Made by a program: the position numbers and the translations under genes. From NCBI GenBank assembly GCA_949152475.1, contig OX424568.1, forward strand, positions 9,647,667 through 9,711,666: 64,000 bases of DNA, in the 5' to 3' direction. The stretch is from Terebella lapidaria (Eukaryota > Annelida > Polychaeta > Terebellida > Terebellidae). The notes under the pieces were generated by a model that was given only the letters and a program-made list of their open reading frames with translations, ran no database searches and had not been told where the DNA came from. Shown here piece by piece: positions 11,813-25,200 of this stretch; position 1 is the first letter of the stretch; each line of letters starts with the position of its first letter.

Positions 11813-11930
11813 GGCTATCTAAACAAGAACAGAAAAGGAAACATTAAGGTAAAAACCTGTCCTACAAAACTGCTACATATCTTTATGTTCAAGGGGGAAA
11901 CATTGATAGAAACAGTTCTTATGGATGCAG

Positions 11931-12121
11931 GTTTCTTCCCGGAGACATATTTCGCTTCAAGCAGCTGATCAGAAATCGAGACTATTTGGACAGAATGTTT
12001 ATGGAAAAAATCAGCGACCACAAACGGACATTCAGTCCCGACCGACAACCTTGCGATGTCATTGATGCTTACCTCAAGACCATGGCAGAGGAGGAAGGAA
12101 AGCCGGACACAACCTTCACTG
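11931..12121 (+). CDS. P450 gene A, exon 3 (191 bp)
   Basis: Acceptor '...ggatgcag' before 11931 and donor 'ACTG|gtatag' at 12122. Enters in phase 2 and leaves in phase 1. The translation starts FLPGDIFRFKQL and contains DRQPCDVIDAYLK and EEGKPDTTFT, the typical CYP2 F-G/H region. The frame is open throughout. It has CGA (Arg) at the codon that is TGA in gene B. Confidence 0.88.
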
Positions 12122-13205
12122 GTATAGTGTGTTTTTATTTTCAACTAACTTTCTGAAATCCGTGGAGCTATATGGATGGATTGACATGGTGTCTGTGTCT
12201 GTTGCCCCATGTTTTCTTGACTCAAATATGTCAAAATAATCTCTGCCGAAATTCCCTCAACGATTCAACACCAATTTCATCATACATGTGCTTGTGTTTA
12301 TACATACGGGTTGTGGGTGGAAAATCAGCGCATGCACAGAGGGGACATTGCAATTGAAAATGGCGTTTGTTTACTTTCACATATTAACCAAGGAACGCGA
12401 TACCGTAATGGCTCGATTAATGGCAATTAGCATTCCAAATTCACCATAAAACCAACTTTGATTGCCCATTAGGAGATGTGATCGCAACAGACGACCCTCG
12501 GGCGTATGAAGCTTGGTGCGGAAGCAATTTTGGAGTGATAAATAGAAAACTGTGCTGTCGAATGCCAGAAAAATGTCACCAACACTGGGCATACTCGGTT
12601 CATATCTCAGAACTACCCCAGTATAATTCGCATTGAACGGTAATATCCATGATATTCCAGTCAAACAAAGTTTGCATTGCATAGAAATCGAAGATGTCCA
12701 ATTCAGGGAAACCCTTGAATGAGTAGATATATGTAGTTTGCATCTTTTATCTGTTATATTCTACATCTTTTGGTGACCTTGAACTTGGCCTAAGATGAAA
12801 ATGGATGTAAGTCAAGGTTAAACTCGCCACAAATGTGGGAATTGATCTGTACCTACGAAACTCTCTTGAAGATAGAGCTTATTGTATCATGAACATATGT
12901 AAGAAATCATATATGTACTACATATGATCATCTATATCCATTTGATGGAATATTCTGCTTCAGGACTCTTGGCCCTATATTGTTTATTATTTTCATATAT
13001 ATGTCCCACATTCAAGCAAGCTAATGTATATACATGTAAATAAAAAAACCCCGAAAATTGCAAAAAAAAAAAAACCTTTAAAATTCCAGGGGAATAATCC
13101 CATAGTTCGACCTGTAGTGTGACAGATGGTTTTGACCTGGTTACATGTCCAAACATTTTTTCCCACATCTCATGTTTTATTAGCATTTAAACACAATTTT
13201 ATCAG

Positions 13206-13244
<39 letters not shown>

Positions 13245-16200
13245 CTATATAAACGACATTAGGTCAAAACCCGGGTATTAAGTCAAAACTATGACATTAA
13301 GTCAAAACTTGTCATATATAATATCCATACACATCTTTTGCAACTACTGTTGATGGATAATTACTTTTAGTCGCATATTTAGACGTCACTGTGCATTTGC
13401 AAGTGAACGCATTAAAACAATAGAATATACGAAAATATACGGTGAGGTTTTGACTTAATACTTTTGACTTAATACTTTCGACCTAATGTCCAATTACTCT
13501 ACTATATAAAAAGGATTAAGTCAAAATTTCGACCTAATGCCCGGTATACCATATATTTTTCCTACTGCTGTGAATTTGACTGCTATCGAGTTCACAACAT
13601 TTAAAATTATCCAAAAGTCATTGCTATTGTATATAAAAAGCAACAAGTCTCTAAATCTATTTAACAGCAATATATTTAGATATATGTAACTATATAAACG
13701 ACATTAGGTCAAAATCGGGGTATTAAGTCAAAACTATGACATTAAGTCAAAATCTGTCATATATATAATCCATACACATCTTTTGCAACGGCTGTTGGTG
13801 GATAATTACTTTTAGTCGCATATTTAGACGTCACTGTGCATATGCAAGTGCACGCATCAAAACAATAAAATATACGAAAACATATGGTGAAGTTTTGACT
13901 TAATGGTTTTGACTTAATGTGACCAAACATGGATTCAGTGCAGCATTTGACGATACATGACAAGGCCACTATTGTCTTATTCTTAGAAACTACTACATGA
14001 TGTTATGTCTTATAACCTTTAACATTCATTGACTATCCATGGCTTATTCCTGACATGGTTGGGTTTCTTCCAGAAGCAACCTATTTTTTCCAGGACAATG
14101 CAAGACTTTCTTCTGGAAGAAACCTATTTCTTCCAGGGCAATGCAAGACTTTCTTCCGGAAGAAACTGGAAGAAATTTCGGAGCATAAACAAACTCCATA
14201 CTCTGCATATAAATTTCTTTATTTGTGAAAACATTCATGATTAGCACTGGCTAACGACTGATAGAAGTAGGCAAATTCTGATAGATTATCATCGATGAAC
14301 GATGACAACTTTTGCGGCTGGTTCGGTGCCTGCATCAGACTCGCGAGGACGTTTCACCGGTATAGCGTTAGGCCGGATGTCTGCATGGTTGACCGCGGTC
14401 GCTGGCGCAGCCTGAAGATACATGACAAAATTACATTACAAGATAGAATGGCATATTCTCTCAATCTCGAGAAAATACAGTAATATGCAGTACATGAGTG
14501 CAATATAAGTTCAACACATAAAATAGAATATTTAACATAGGCCTACATACCTCATGTTTCGGGGCGGACGTACAGCGGGTGTGATGGACTTTCATTCAGC
14601 AAGCTTTTATGCTCTTCTGATGGCCGCAATATTTGCATCTTGCTATGACAATTTCCTGACAATTGTCAAACATATATGCCCTCTACTACATGTACCCGAT
14701 ATGATACGCTGTATCCCTGCCCTCTCTAACAAGAACCCGACCTGCCCCCTTATGATCCTGCCCTCCCCTACATGTACCCAACCCTGCCTTCTCTCACGTG
14801 TGCCAGACCTGTCCCTCTGTGCTCCTGCCCTCTCCAACATCTACCCGTCCTGTCTCTCCGTGTTCCTGCCCTCTACAACATGTATCCGACCTGTCCCTCC
14901 ATGTTCCTGCCCTCTACAACATGCATCTGACCTGTCCCTCCGTGTTCCTTCCCTCTACAACATGTATCCGACCTGTCCCTTCATGTTCCTCCCCGCTACA
15001 ACATGCACTCGACCTGTCTCTCCGTGTCCATGCCCGCTCCTACATGTACCTGACCTGTCTCTTTGTGTCCATGTCTGCTCTTGCGTGCATCCAACCTGTC
15101 TCTTCGTGTCCACGCCCGAAAGATGCCTGCTACTACGTGCATCTGACCTGTCTCTTTGTGTCCATGCCCGCTCCTACACGTACCGAGCTGCCTCCTTGTG
15201 TCAATGTCTGCTCTTGCGTGCATCCAACCTGTTTCTTCGTGTCCATGCCCACCCCTATATGATCCCAACACATTTCTTCGTGTCCATTTCAACTCTTACA
15301 TGTATCCAATCTGTCTCTTTGTTACGGCCCTATCTAACGTGTACCTGACTCGTTTCTGGGTGTTCACGCCTTCTACGTGCATCCCTTTGTGTATTTCCCT
15401 CTTCTATATGTATCCCAACCGTTCTCTCATGTTAATGCCCCCTTCTTCATTGTGTAGTGAGATCCCTGTGTGTGAAATCATGAAGTGAGTTTCCTGTGTG
15501 TGGTTGAATTCGTGTAGTGACTTTCCTGTATGTAACGCCTATTACTTGACTGCAGTCATTTGACTGCATATACTCACAGTAAAATTATAAGAGCTATGGT
15601 AGAAAACTCCTTAGATTTATTACTATTATTTGTTTCTAATTACGTTGCAACGCTGCATTTACATCAGAGATAATTTTAATCGATAGTCATGATCAGACCT
15701 TAAGAATTCAACTGTAATGTTATAACAAGTTCAGTAATAAGGGATAATAGTAAAAGGACTTTATCATAAGATTAATAAAGATAAGATCACCATTTCAACA
15801 GTTAGTGCCTTTATTATCTCGCAAACAGAGATCTGCATACAACATTCATGGTCAGTAATATTTCCCAAGCCTTCATATAAAACCTTTTTTCAATTTTTGC
15901 GATAGAACACTGAAATTTGGTATAAAATTGCCCAGGTAGATTACGCCAAGTTACAATAAATACCATTTAGCATCACAAAAAAAGAAATATGGTGTGAATA
16001 TGTTTTAAAAAATCAGAGTATAATTGTGTAATATACAAGTACATACACAATATTCATGTCTGCATTGAATGCATGTCTTTTAGGATTTCCCTATCTGTTT
16101 TCACTTTTAATTTCTGGTCCGAAAACCACGCTGGTCAATCATTTCACATCACTCCGTGAAAATGTCCACCCTCCAATAAGTTTGTGATTGCTGCTGGATT

Positions 16201-19200
16201 TCCACTTTATGTTTCAAAATTATTTTTTTAGAAATTGTGTTGGAGTGGTAAATAAATTTGCCACATTTTACAACTGTAATCATTTTCAGTACTGACAATG
16301 TGGATTCAACAAAGTCAAGCAGGCAAAAACATCCGAACTACAATACATGTATGCTGCACCTCATGGGGCTCATAATATGATGTATGCAGTTACGGTGAAG
16401 AATTTACAAGTACAGCTGTTTTAACCTTAATACAATAAAAGTTTTAGCCATGATTTTAAGTTGTCTGGTACCCATTTTAACGAGAATGTTAAGCACATAA
16501 TTTGCTGAAATTATACCGATTTTACACAGGAATAATCAAAAACATTTCACACACAAATAGGCCATGTGAGACATACCACATTTCAATTCTACAGAAATTT
16601 CACTATGCCGAAAATGAAACCTTGCTGAACATACTTTCGAAATTTACTGTCCCTTTGTAGGTATGTTTTCCAGGCATAAACGTAACACTGCCAATGCCAG
16701 TATCACTTGTTTTTGTTGAAAGAAGCTACTGATGAAGTTAATGATATAGACCGGGGGCCAAATCCGGTTTTTGGGAATTTGGTTTGCACGGAGACACCCA
16801 TTGGCGAATGTGGTATCGTTGGAAAGCTTAAGACCTAAGGGTCACATTTTGACATATCCCGTCCTTTGGGACAGGGGCGGTCACCATGGAAACGGACTCG
16901 GAAAGTCAATGACCTCAAATTTAATATAGCGTCCCGCTAGGCACCCGGAATGGCATAACATATCACTGAAAGTGCTCCTTCGAAAGAATGGTTCAACCGA
17001 TTGGGTTTAATTTTGGAACTTAGACAGATGCTGGTACTAGGTATGTGTTGGCGGAGTGACCCCAATGAAGTGTCAAGAATGGAGGTCCCGGGGGTCGGGA
17101 TCACCACCCCCTGGAGTTCGCCCCTTCTACAAATAATGACAAAAGTGTTATTTGGGGTTCAAAAGTTTGTTTGTTCAAGAGACCAAGCAATATAAGAGTT
17201 ATTAAATAGCACCATTCAAGGGTAAGACCAGTTAGGATTGCAATGATACCAGCATCACTTGTGGGTGGGGCCGGTTGCCATGGCAACAGACGTTACAAAT
17301 TGTAGGCGTCGGGACCATTTTTCACCCGAAAATGGCAAGAATATCGGGGTTTAGGCTATATAAAACTGTTAATGATCGAAGACATGGCTATATGAGGCTA
17401 CCATCACTGTCATAGATGAACATAATATGGGACGCGGACATTCTGATAGCACCGTGGCATCAGGGTGGGGCTCGTTTCCATGGCAACAGGTCTATTTTCC
17501 CATAAAATATGGCAAAAATAATGAATATTTGGTTGCTTTAAAGTGTTGATATTTAGAGTCAGATCAACGATCTTGTCTCAGATAAAACACACGTGGGACG
17601 GAGACGGAATGCTACCTCTGTGGCCCCTGGATGAGGCTCGTTGCCATGACAACAAACGTTTCTAATGGTAAGCGTCGGGTCTATTTTTCACCCGAAAATG
17701 GCAAGAATTACGGGCTTCAGGCTGATCAAAAGTGTTAATGCTCGAAGACATGGCTATATGAGGTTACCATCTTTGTTATAGATGAACAAATTATGGGACA
17801 CGGACGTGCTGATATCACCGTGGCCTCAGGTGGGGCTTGTTTCCATGGCAACAGGTCTATTTTTCCCCACACAAAAATGTCAAAAATATTGAAGATTGGG
17901 CTACTTCAAAGTGTTAATGATTGAAGACAGATCAACGATCTTGTCTCAGATACAACACACGTGAAACAGGGACGGGATGCTACCACTGTTGCACCTGAGT
18001 GAAGCTCGTTGCCATGGCTACAGAGGTTTCTATTGGTAGGCGTCGGGTCTTTTTCACCCAAAAATGGCAAGAATTACGGGGTTCAGGCTGATTAAATTTA
18101 TTGATGGTCGAAGACATGGCTATTTAGGGCTACTAACTTTGTCTTAGATGAACATAATATGGGACACGGACATGCTGATAGCAACGTGGCCTCAGAGTGA
18201 GGCTCCATGGCAATAGGTCTATTTTCCCATAAAAATTGTAAAATATTGAAGAGGGGTGTTTAAAATGCCAATGGTTAAAGACAGGTCAACGATTGTCTCA
18301 GATAAAATACACGTGGGACAGGGACGGGATGCTACCACTGTGGCCCTTGAGTGGGCCCCGTTGCCAAGGCAACAGGGAGTATTAACCATCCGTGCCATTT
18401 CTATTTTTTTGGCACAAAATGGCAACAAAAATATGAAGTTCGGGCTGCTTAAAATTGTTAGTGGCTAAATGGCCAGTATGATCAGTTGGAATAATTTATT
18501 ACATACAGTTGTAAACGATAAATTCACAAAGAACAATATTGTACATTCAGCGCAATTTCACTGCAATACGTTTTAATTATTTGTTTCTATTGTGAACCAG
18601 TTTTGCAGAGCTGATAGTCAGATTCAATTCATATAACTGAATGGATTATTGAGTACAGGACCTATGTTACATTTCTAAACGATAAAGTTTATAGAACAAG
18701 TAATCATACTCCGGTGCCCCTGATAGGACATGACAAAAAAAAAACTACTTCGTTCGCACGACCTATTTCCATGGCAATATGTCTAGTTGTGCACACACTG
18801 TTGCACGTCAATGCTGCAACCCTACTTTACGGACTTTCATGTAAATTTGCGATATAGGTCTGTGATGGAAGTTGTAGACTGGATGGTCTATATTATTGAT
18901 ACTTTTTTCCTTTATATCCATGCATGTTCGTTAATCTATCTGGCCATGGCTTGGGTTAGCGGTCAGAATAGTAGAATATATGAACGGGAAAGGGCTATGG
19001 TATAATCAGCTCATGTATTATGCAATATATTTCTTGATGTAAATGTAATGTGTAAAAATGTAAATGTGTATAATGATAATGTGGGTTATTGGTCAGACTA
19101 TTGTTCAGTGCTTTGCACCTTTGGCGAAAGGTTCAAGTGACCCTTGCCAATACCGTGATAAAGAGAGTTGTTGATATCAAGCCTGCAGGTAACTAGTGAA

Positions 19201-22200
19201 AAAGCCAATCTGCTTGCAGATTCCTGATATAATTTAGGTCTCATTTTCCCCAGATGACGCAGATGGATCATGGTCGATCGGCAAGTGGATTTGACCTGTG
19301 GAACCATAGTCCTCTCACTGTCCATTAGCACACCAAGGTTCCTAACATGGGGGGATTGCTGTATGATAGAGTCACCAACACGAATTTCAAAGGGAACACC
19401 TGGCACACGTGCGATGGTTTACATGGAGGCAAGCAGAACGATGTCCGTTTTAGACTGGTTCAGTTTAAACTGATTTGAGGACATCAAGAAGATATCAGAC
19501 TGACGCAGTAATCCAAGGGATATCATCATGATGACACGTGGTGTATAATTGCTAGTCATCCTCATATAGGTGATAGAATATTCCGCCGTTTCTGATCAAC
19601 GCACCGAGTGCAACTCTGTACGAGGGCCAAACACTTATCCCTGCGGTACTCACCAAGTCGCTGCTATTTCCGATCGTGCCGCTCATACATACTGTTCGTG
19701 TACGGTTGCAAAGATAGGATTCAAACCAGGTAATGGTAGCTCCTCTGATGTTGTAGTCAGAGGAAGCCTTGACAGGAGCAGGATGTGATTAACAGTATCA
19801 AAAGCTGCTGATAAGTCAAGAAATATTAGCAGCTCCACCTGACACTGGTCATCTGCCTATAACAAGTCGGTGTGCACATTGGCCGATGCAGTCTCCGTGC
19901 TGTGGTGCTGCTGATATGCTGAATAGATTGCTTCCTCGAGTCCTTTCAATGATTTCAGATGGCAATGGAAGGTTCGATACCGGTCTATAGTGCATGATTC
20001 CATTGTCTCGAGCAGGTATCTATTTGCAATAAATACCTCTGTGGGAGGTATTTATTTCCAATAAATACCTGTCCCAGGTACTGAATGAAAATAAATCAAT
20101 ACTGGTGGACACAGTAAACACAACGGGATTGTATTTTTTTATTGCCAAGCATAGGCTATACATGTATCAGACTTATATCACTCGATGTACATACATAGCT
20201 AATCGTTACGGTGTGCTAGTTTAATCCACGGGTCACAACAGATTTGTTAATTTTTGGACATTTGGTTCATGAAATCGTCCGCCTCATCAGAAATCCAGTG
20301 AAAACGTATATATCCAGAATATCCTTGGAATTCCGGGGGTTTTGATAATATTCCTGCGATATTCCATATATATCCGCAAATGTACCAGAATCCTAGAGAA
20401 GCCTCCAGAGATCACGCATAACGTAATTTTCCTGCAAACATGAATGAAATATAAAAACATGAATGTTTGATTTTTCCTCTTCAAATCTAGTTTATAGCTA
20501 TTCAGCACGAGTATTATGGGAACAATTTGAACAGAACTTTCACTCCGCCATATAAATTAAATGCACGAATAGCACACAAAAAACTTTTACTTACCAGTCG
20601 TACGTTGAAGTCATGGATCAAACTACACTGTAGGAACCCTACTACCGTAACGCGACGTTACGGTAGTCCTAAGGATGGCGGAAGGTATTAGCTTCGAAAA
20701 ATTATTTCACGATAAACTAGGTATTAGGCAGGTTTCGCACATAACACCTACACGAGGCGAATTGTCTAGATATGCTTTGTAGTGTGGCAATATGATTAAA
20801 CTGTGAATCTGATCGATTTGCGAGTAAAAACGGTTTGAAATATGCGACGATTACTACCGTAACGTTAGCGGCCCACTACCGTAACGCCAATTTCCAGATT
20901 TCAAGTACTACCGTAACGCTTGCATATTTATAAAATTACCATGATGTAAAACTTTGATTTTGATCATACTTTAGGATTTTCGTTATGGATAAATAATACA
21001 AATATTCTTGTAGATCGATGATCATAATCATTTTTTGGGAATTTGTCATGCATATGTAGCCTATGTGAACAATATATCAGGATACATATGTTATTACTGC
21101 CCTTTGACCAGCCATTCGCCAAACAGAATTTTAGAGCATGTTATTGAACATCATTCAGAGTCTCATTTTAGCATCAGACTTAGATGTATAGACGATGAAT
21201 CTGGTAATGATTCACGGTGTTCCGTTCACTTTGGAATGGAGTTCGAGGCTTTAGGTCCTGGTACGATTTGACTCCAGACACTTATTCATAAACTGTAATT
21301 AAACAATACCTGGTATCCTAACAGAAATTCAATAATCGTTACAGCTTTGTGAAGATGATTTTTTGGGGACGGTGACAAAGCTTTGCCGTTCTTCCGTGGA
21401 TACATTGCAGTTGGACCAGTGGCGACCTTATCAAGTTCACCTCAAAGTTGAAGTTCATCTTATACCGTACGTTTAAAAGTTTGACTGACACCAAACGGAA
21501 CATGGTACATAAATAAGGATTCACTCTTTCATAGTATGCATTATCTTTTGATATGATTTTACAGACGTCGATAAAAAATCAAATGTCAAAATATCACTGT
21601 GCGAATCTATATTCATAATTGATGCCAATTAAATCATTGTTGTAAACTTCATAACTTTTTCCTCAGACGAGTGTGTAATGCTGTGCAGCGGTCAACGTTT
21701 GCATGTTCGTGTAAATTATACGGCTCGGAATACACAAATGTATCTTTACATTTTATATATTAATACAACATCGATATATGGCATTGAATTAAATCAAAAC
21801 ATCAACATCATTATCTTAGTTAAGATAAAAGTATCTTGTCAATATTATTACCTCACTCATACCTTATCATAAAATTAGTACAACAAAATTTTCTACGCTG
21901 GGGTAACATTCGGAAATGTCATCATTCAATGTATGAACTTTGCTTACTCACTTTCTGCTCCTTCGACAACCCGTTTTCAGTTATACACCAGTTAAACACC
22001 ACATTTCGTCATTTTACATGACATCAAACAGTATCAGTAGTATACTATAACAATTAATTGTACCTCGAAATCAATTCCGTATATGCAAGCTCCTTATATT
22101 CGAAATTCTTATCTGAAACGATGCAAAAGACATATTACGAAAGACCTAGTATGGGACCAAGATTAACGTTACGGTAGTACATGCTTGGCGTTACGGTAGT

Positions 22201-25200
22201 ACCCCGCATCTACTGATCTGACGTTACCGTAGTAATCACTTGATATTCATTTTCCATTTTTTGACTAATTAAGAGCAATTTTCCCACAAAACAATATGCC
22301 AACAGATGCGAAACTTCAAGAGGCATCAAAGCACACCGTCGGAGAAGAGTGACATGTGTTCTATAAACGATAATCTCAAGAACACCGTTCGAACCACTCG
22401 CCTGCCGTCATCGTGCCGTACTACCGTAACGCCGCGTTACGGTAGTGGGGTTCCTACAGTAATCGCCGTAGTGGTTTTACGAGGAATTCTGTAAATACAT
22501 GTGTACAAATCGTTTTTATTTTCTTATAAGGATTGAAAGAACGCTATATAAAGACAATTGTTCGGGCAAAAATCATGATTCAATTCTTTGTACACGGGTA
22601 CAGCCCGTTAGATTTAGCAGGAGAAAATGCTAATTTTGTTTTGAATTCAATGAAATAAGTGATATATTACTCACCGGTTTACAAATCTGGTATGTTGTAC
22701 ATGTACTGCATCTGGTTACACCAAAATTTTGAGCCATTCCCATGAATAAGATTTTGCAACTGTATCCAACAAACAAGCGCGTCAGAACACGTGTTTATAT
22801 CCGCATGCAGCGTATCCCATGTGTTGCATTTTTCATCACGAACATTTGATGTCACGTAGCTTGCTGTTTAAAAGTGAGCGCGCCTTTTGCCGCGTTTGTT
22901 TTTATAGGGTTTTATTGAGCAATACTCACAAACGCGTTACTAGGGGGAGAAGACAGCTCAAAGACACAGTGCGAGTCCACCAGAAACACACTGAATTGGA
23001 ACCATGAATACTGTAACCATAACAACAGAATGCCGGCTAGGGTTGAATGTACAAATCTATGAGCTGAGTCATGTAGTGAGGTAGTTTCTGTAGCGAGTAA
23101 TAGATCCAACGCTTTCCTGACGGACACAGTTGATTGGGCAAGGTCTGTGCGTTGCATTTGCAGTTTTGTTGTCTATATAGTTAATTACGTAAAGTATATG
23201 GGATATATGTTGTTTGTTAATTGAAAGAGTGTGTGAAAGGGGTGGGGTGGGGGGGAGGGGGTTGTGGCCTGTGTCAGAAGTGTGTGTGGGTGTGTGTGGG
23301 GGGGGGGGGGGGGAGGTGCATGCACTATGTCGGATAATGCCTACGGCTTCGTATTCCTCACGAATAGAAACCTCGGCCTTCGGCCTCGGTCTCTATTCGT
23401 GAGAAATACTCAGCCTAGGGCATTATCCTTTACATAGTTTGACCGTTCTTCGGTGTCAGACCCATGTTTTTTTTTCAAAATTGGTGCGATCAAGGCTCGC
23501 TTGAGCAAAGACGGAAATACACCACCGCAGAGCGAGGAGTTCACAATTGCAGTTATCAATGACAGCAAAACCTCCTGACATTTTTTTCACCAGCCAAGTT
23601 GGGATAGGTCACTTCTCGATGAACTCGATGGTGAAGATTTGATGATGTTACTGACTTCGTCTGATGTTAGCCTTTTGAAGTTCTCGAGTTTGCATGTGAT
23701 CAGATTGTCACTATTCTGCACTGGGAGATCATCAGAGAACGTTGATGTATTCTCAGCAATTTTGTTGCTGAAGAAATTCCCGAAACGATCACACAACTTA
23801 GCCTCCGTATCTGTGTCAGGAATTGTGCAAACGACTCAGTACTTCGTGCGAATAACTTGGGAATTTGTGCAAACGAAGTATTACTTCGTGCAAACGACTT
23901 ACTACATCTTGCAAACGAAGTAGTACTTCGTACAAACGACGTAGTCATGTCGTCATGTCCTATCAGGGGCACCGGAGTATGATTACTTGTTCGATGAACT
24001 TTATCGTTCAGAAATGTAAAATCGGTCCTGTACTCAATAATCCATTTAGTCATATGAATTGAATCTGACTATCAGCTGTACAAAACTGGCTCACAATAGA
24101 AACAAACAATTAAGAGGAATTGCAGTGAAATTGCGTTGAATGTAAAATATTATTCTTTGTAAATTTATCATTTACAACTGTATGTAATAAACTTCATTCT
24201 TCATTCACAGTTCTGGCTATTTATCTATTGACAATTTAAGGCCAATGATGACCTTTGGTGCTAAATATTTGCTTCGATAGATCTCTTTCCAAATTTGATA
24301 GTTTGTTGCTATCGACCTTTGTGACCAAAATGTGAAACGTGAAAAAAATTGACCGTTTGGTTCATGGAATATTATATTTTGAAATGACATTTACTAAAAT
24401 CCTTTTCAACGACATGTTCAACCGACTGCTGGATATTGAAAATCAATGTGCTTATGTTGCTTGAGTATGCCTTGTATTTCTTCCCTATTTGAATAATATG
24501 ATATGTTATTAGCTTTCATCAAATATATTATGAAGATATCAGTTCCAACTGTCATCGCAATGCATCCCACAGGTTTGAACTTTCGAGTAATATGTACTCA
24601 TCGTTGTAAAAATGATATATTTTTTTGCATAAAAAATTATCAATTCCAAGGACCTTCTCAGAACTTTGATAATTACTAAAACATCTGTTTATTCGTAATA
24701 GCCTCGAAAACAACCTGACTTTCAATCTTTCAGGCGTTAGTAATTGGATTTGACACCACACATTCCGTTTAAAAATGTTCTCAGTCGAATATTTTGCGAT
24801 GAATTCCCTCAAAAATCGGCCAATTACATGGAATATCGCATATAAATGGAAACAATGTGTATTTGGTGTTGACCGGATAGTTTCTGACAGAATGCCGTTT
24901 GAACAAACCAACCCCTATAGTTTGTGCGCTCGCCAACCATTGGTTTCAACACCACGCTGCACAATGTTTTGTTTTTTGCTTATACAACTCCAATGCACTA
25001 ATAAACGGCATGACAAGTGATGACATGCAATATGATTAAGAAATACTCAATACATAGACCACATAACAAACGGTTATTTGCACAATTTACTCACTAGGCC
25101 TGGGGCGCCACCCATTCGTCCACCATGGCCATTCTTCCACCTTGGCCATTTTGTGCAAAAAATAGAACTGACACGGATGCTTAGGACTGCCTGTTGTCAT

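Larger units (their letters stand above)
19992..23433. mobile_element. 3.4-kb insertion within the LINE, flanked by ATAGT
   Basis: ATAGT at 19987-19991 and 23434-23438 flanks the insert, and the LINE reading is continuous across the joint. The left part has a small inverted 'aggtatttat/ataaatacct' near 20010-20070. The middle holds the TIR transposon 20628-22460. The right part has a G-run (23298-23313) and a terminal hairpin. I cannot tell whether this is one element or several successive insertions. Confidence 0.55.

Noticed and set aside
1-11930. Exons 1-2 of P450 gene A
   Set aside because: I looked for counterparts of the anchor/hinge exon and the WREQR exon and found none. Everything here matches intron 2 of gene B or later insertions.
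14554-15348. 264-codon open frame resembling a repetitive Cys/Pro-rich protein
   Set aside because: It lies on a 41-bp tandem repeat without stop triplets. The unit is not a multiple of three, so repeats are read in shifting frames, and a second frame is also open.
24552-24911. 119-codon minus-strand open frame
   Set aside because: AT-rich, no recognisable domain, no splice or promoter context; length alone is weak evidence.
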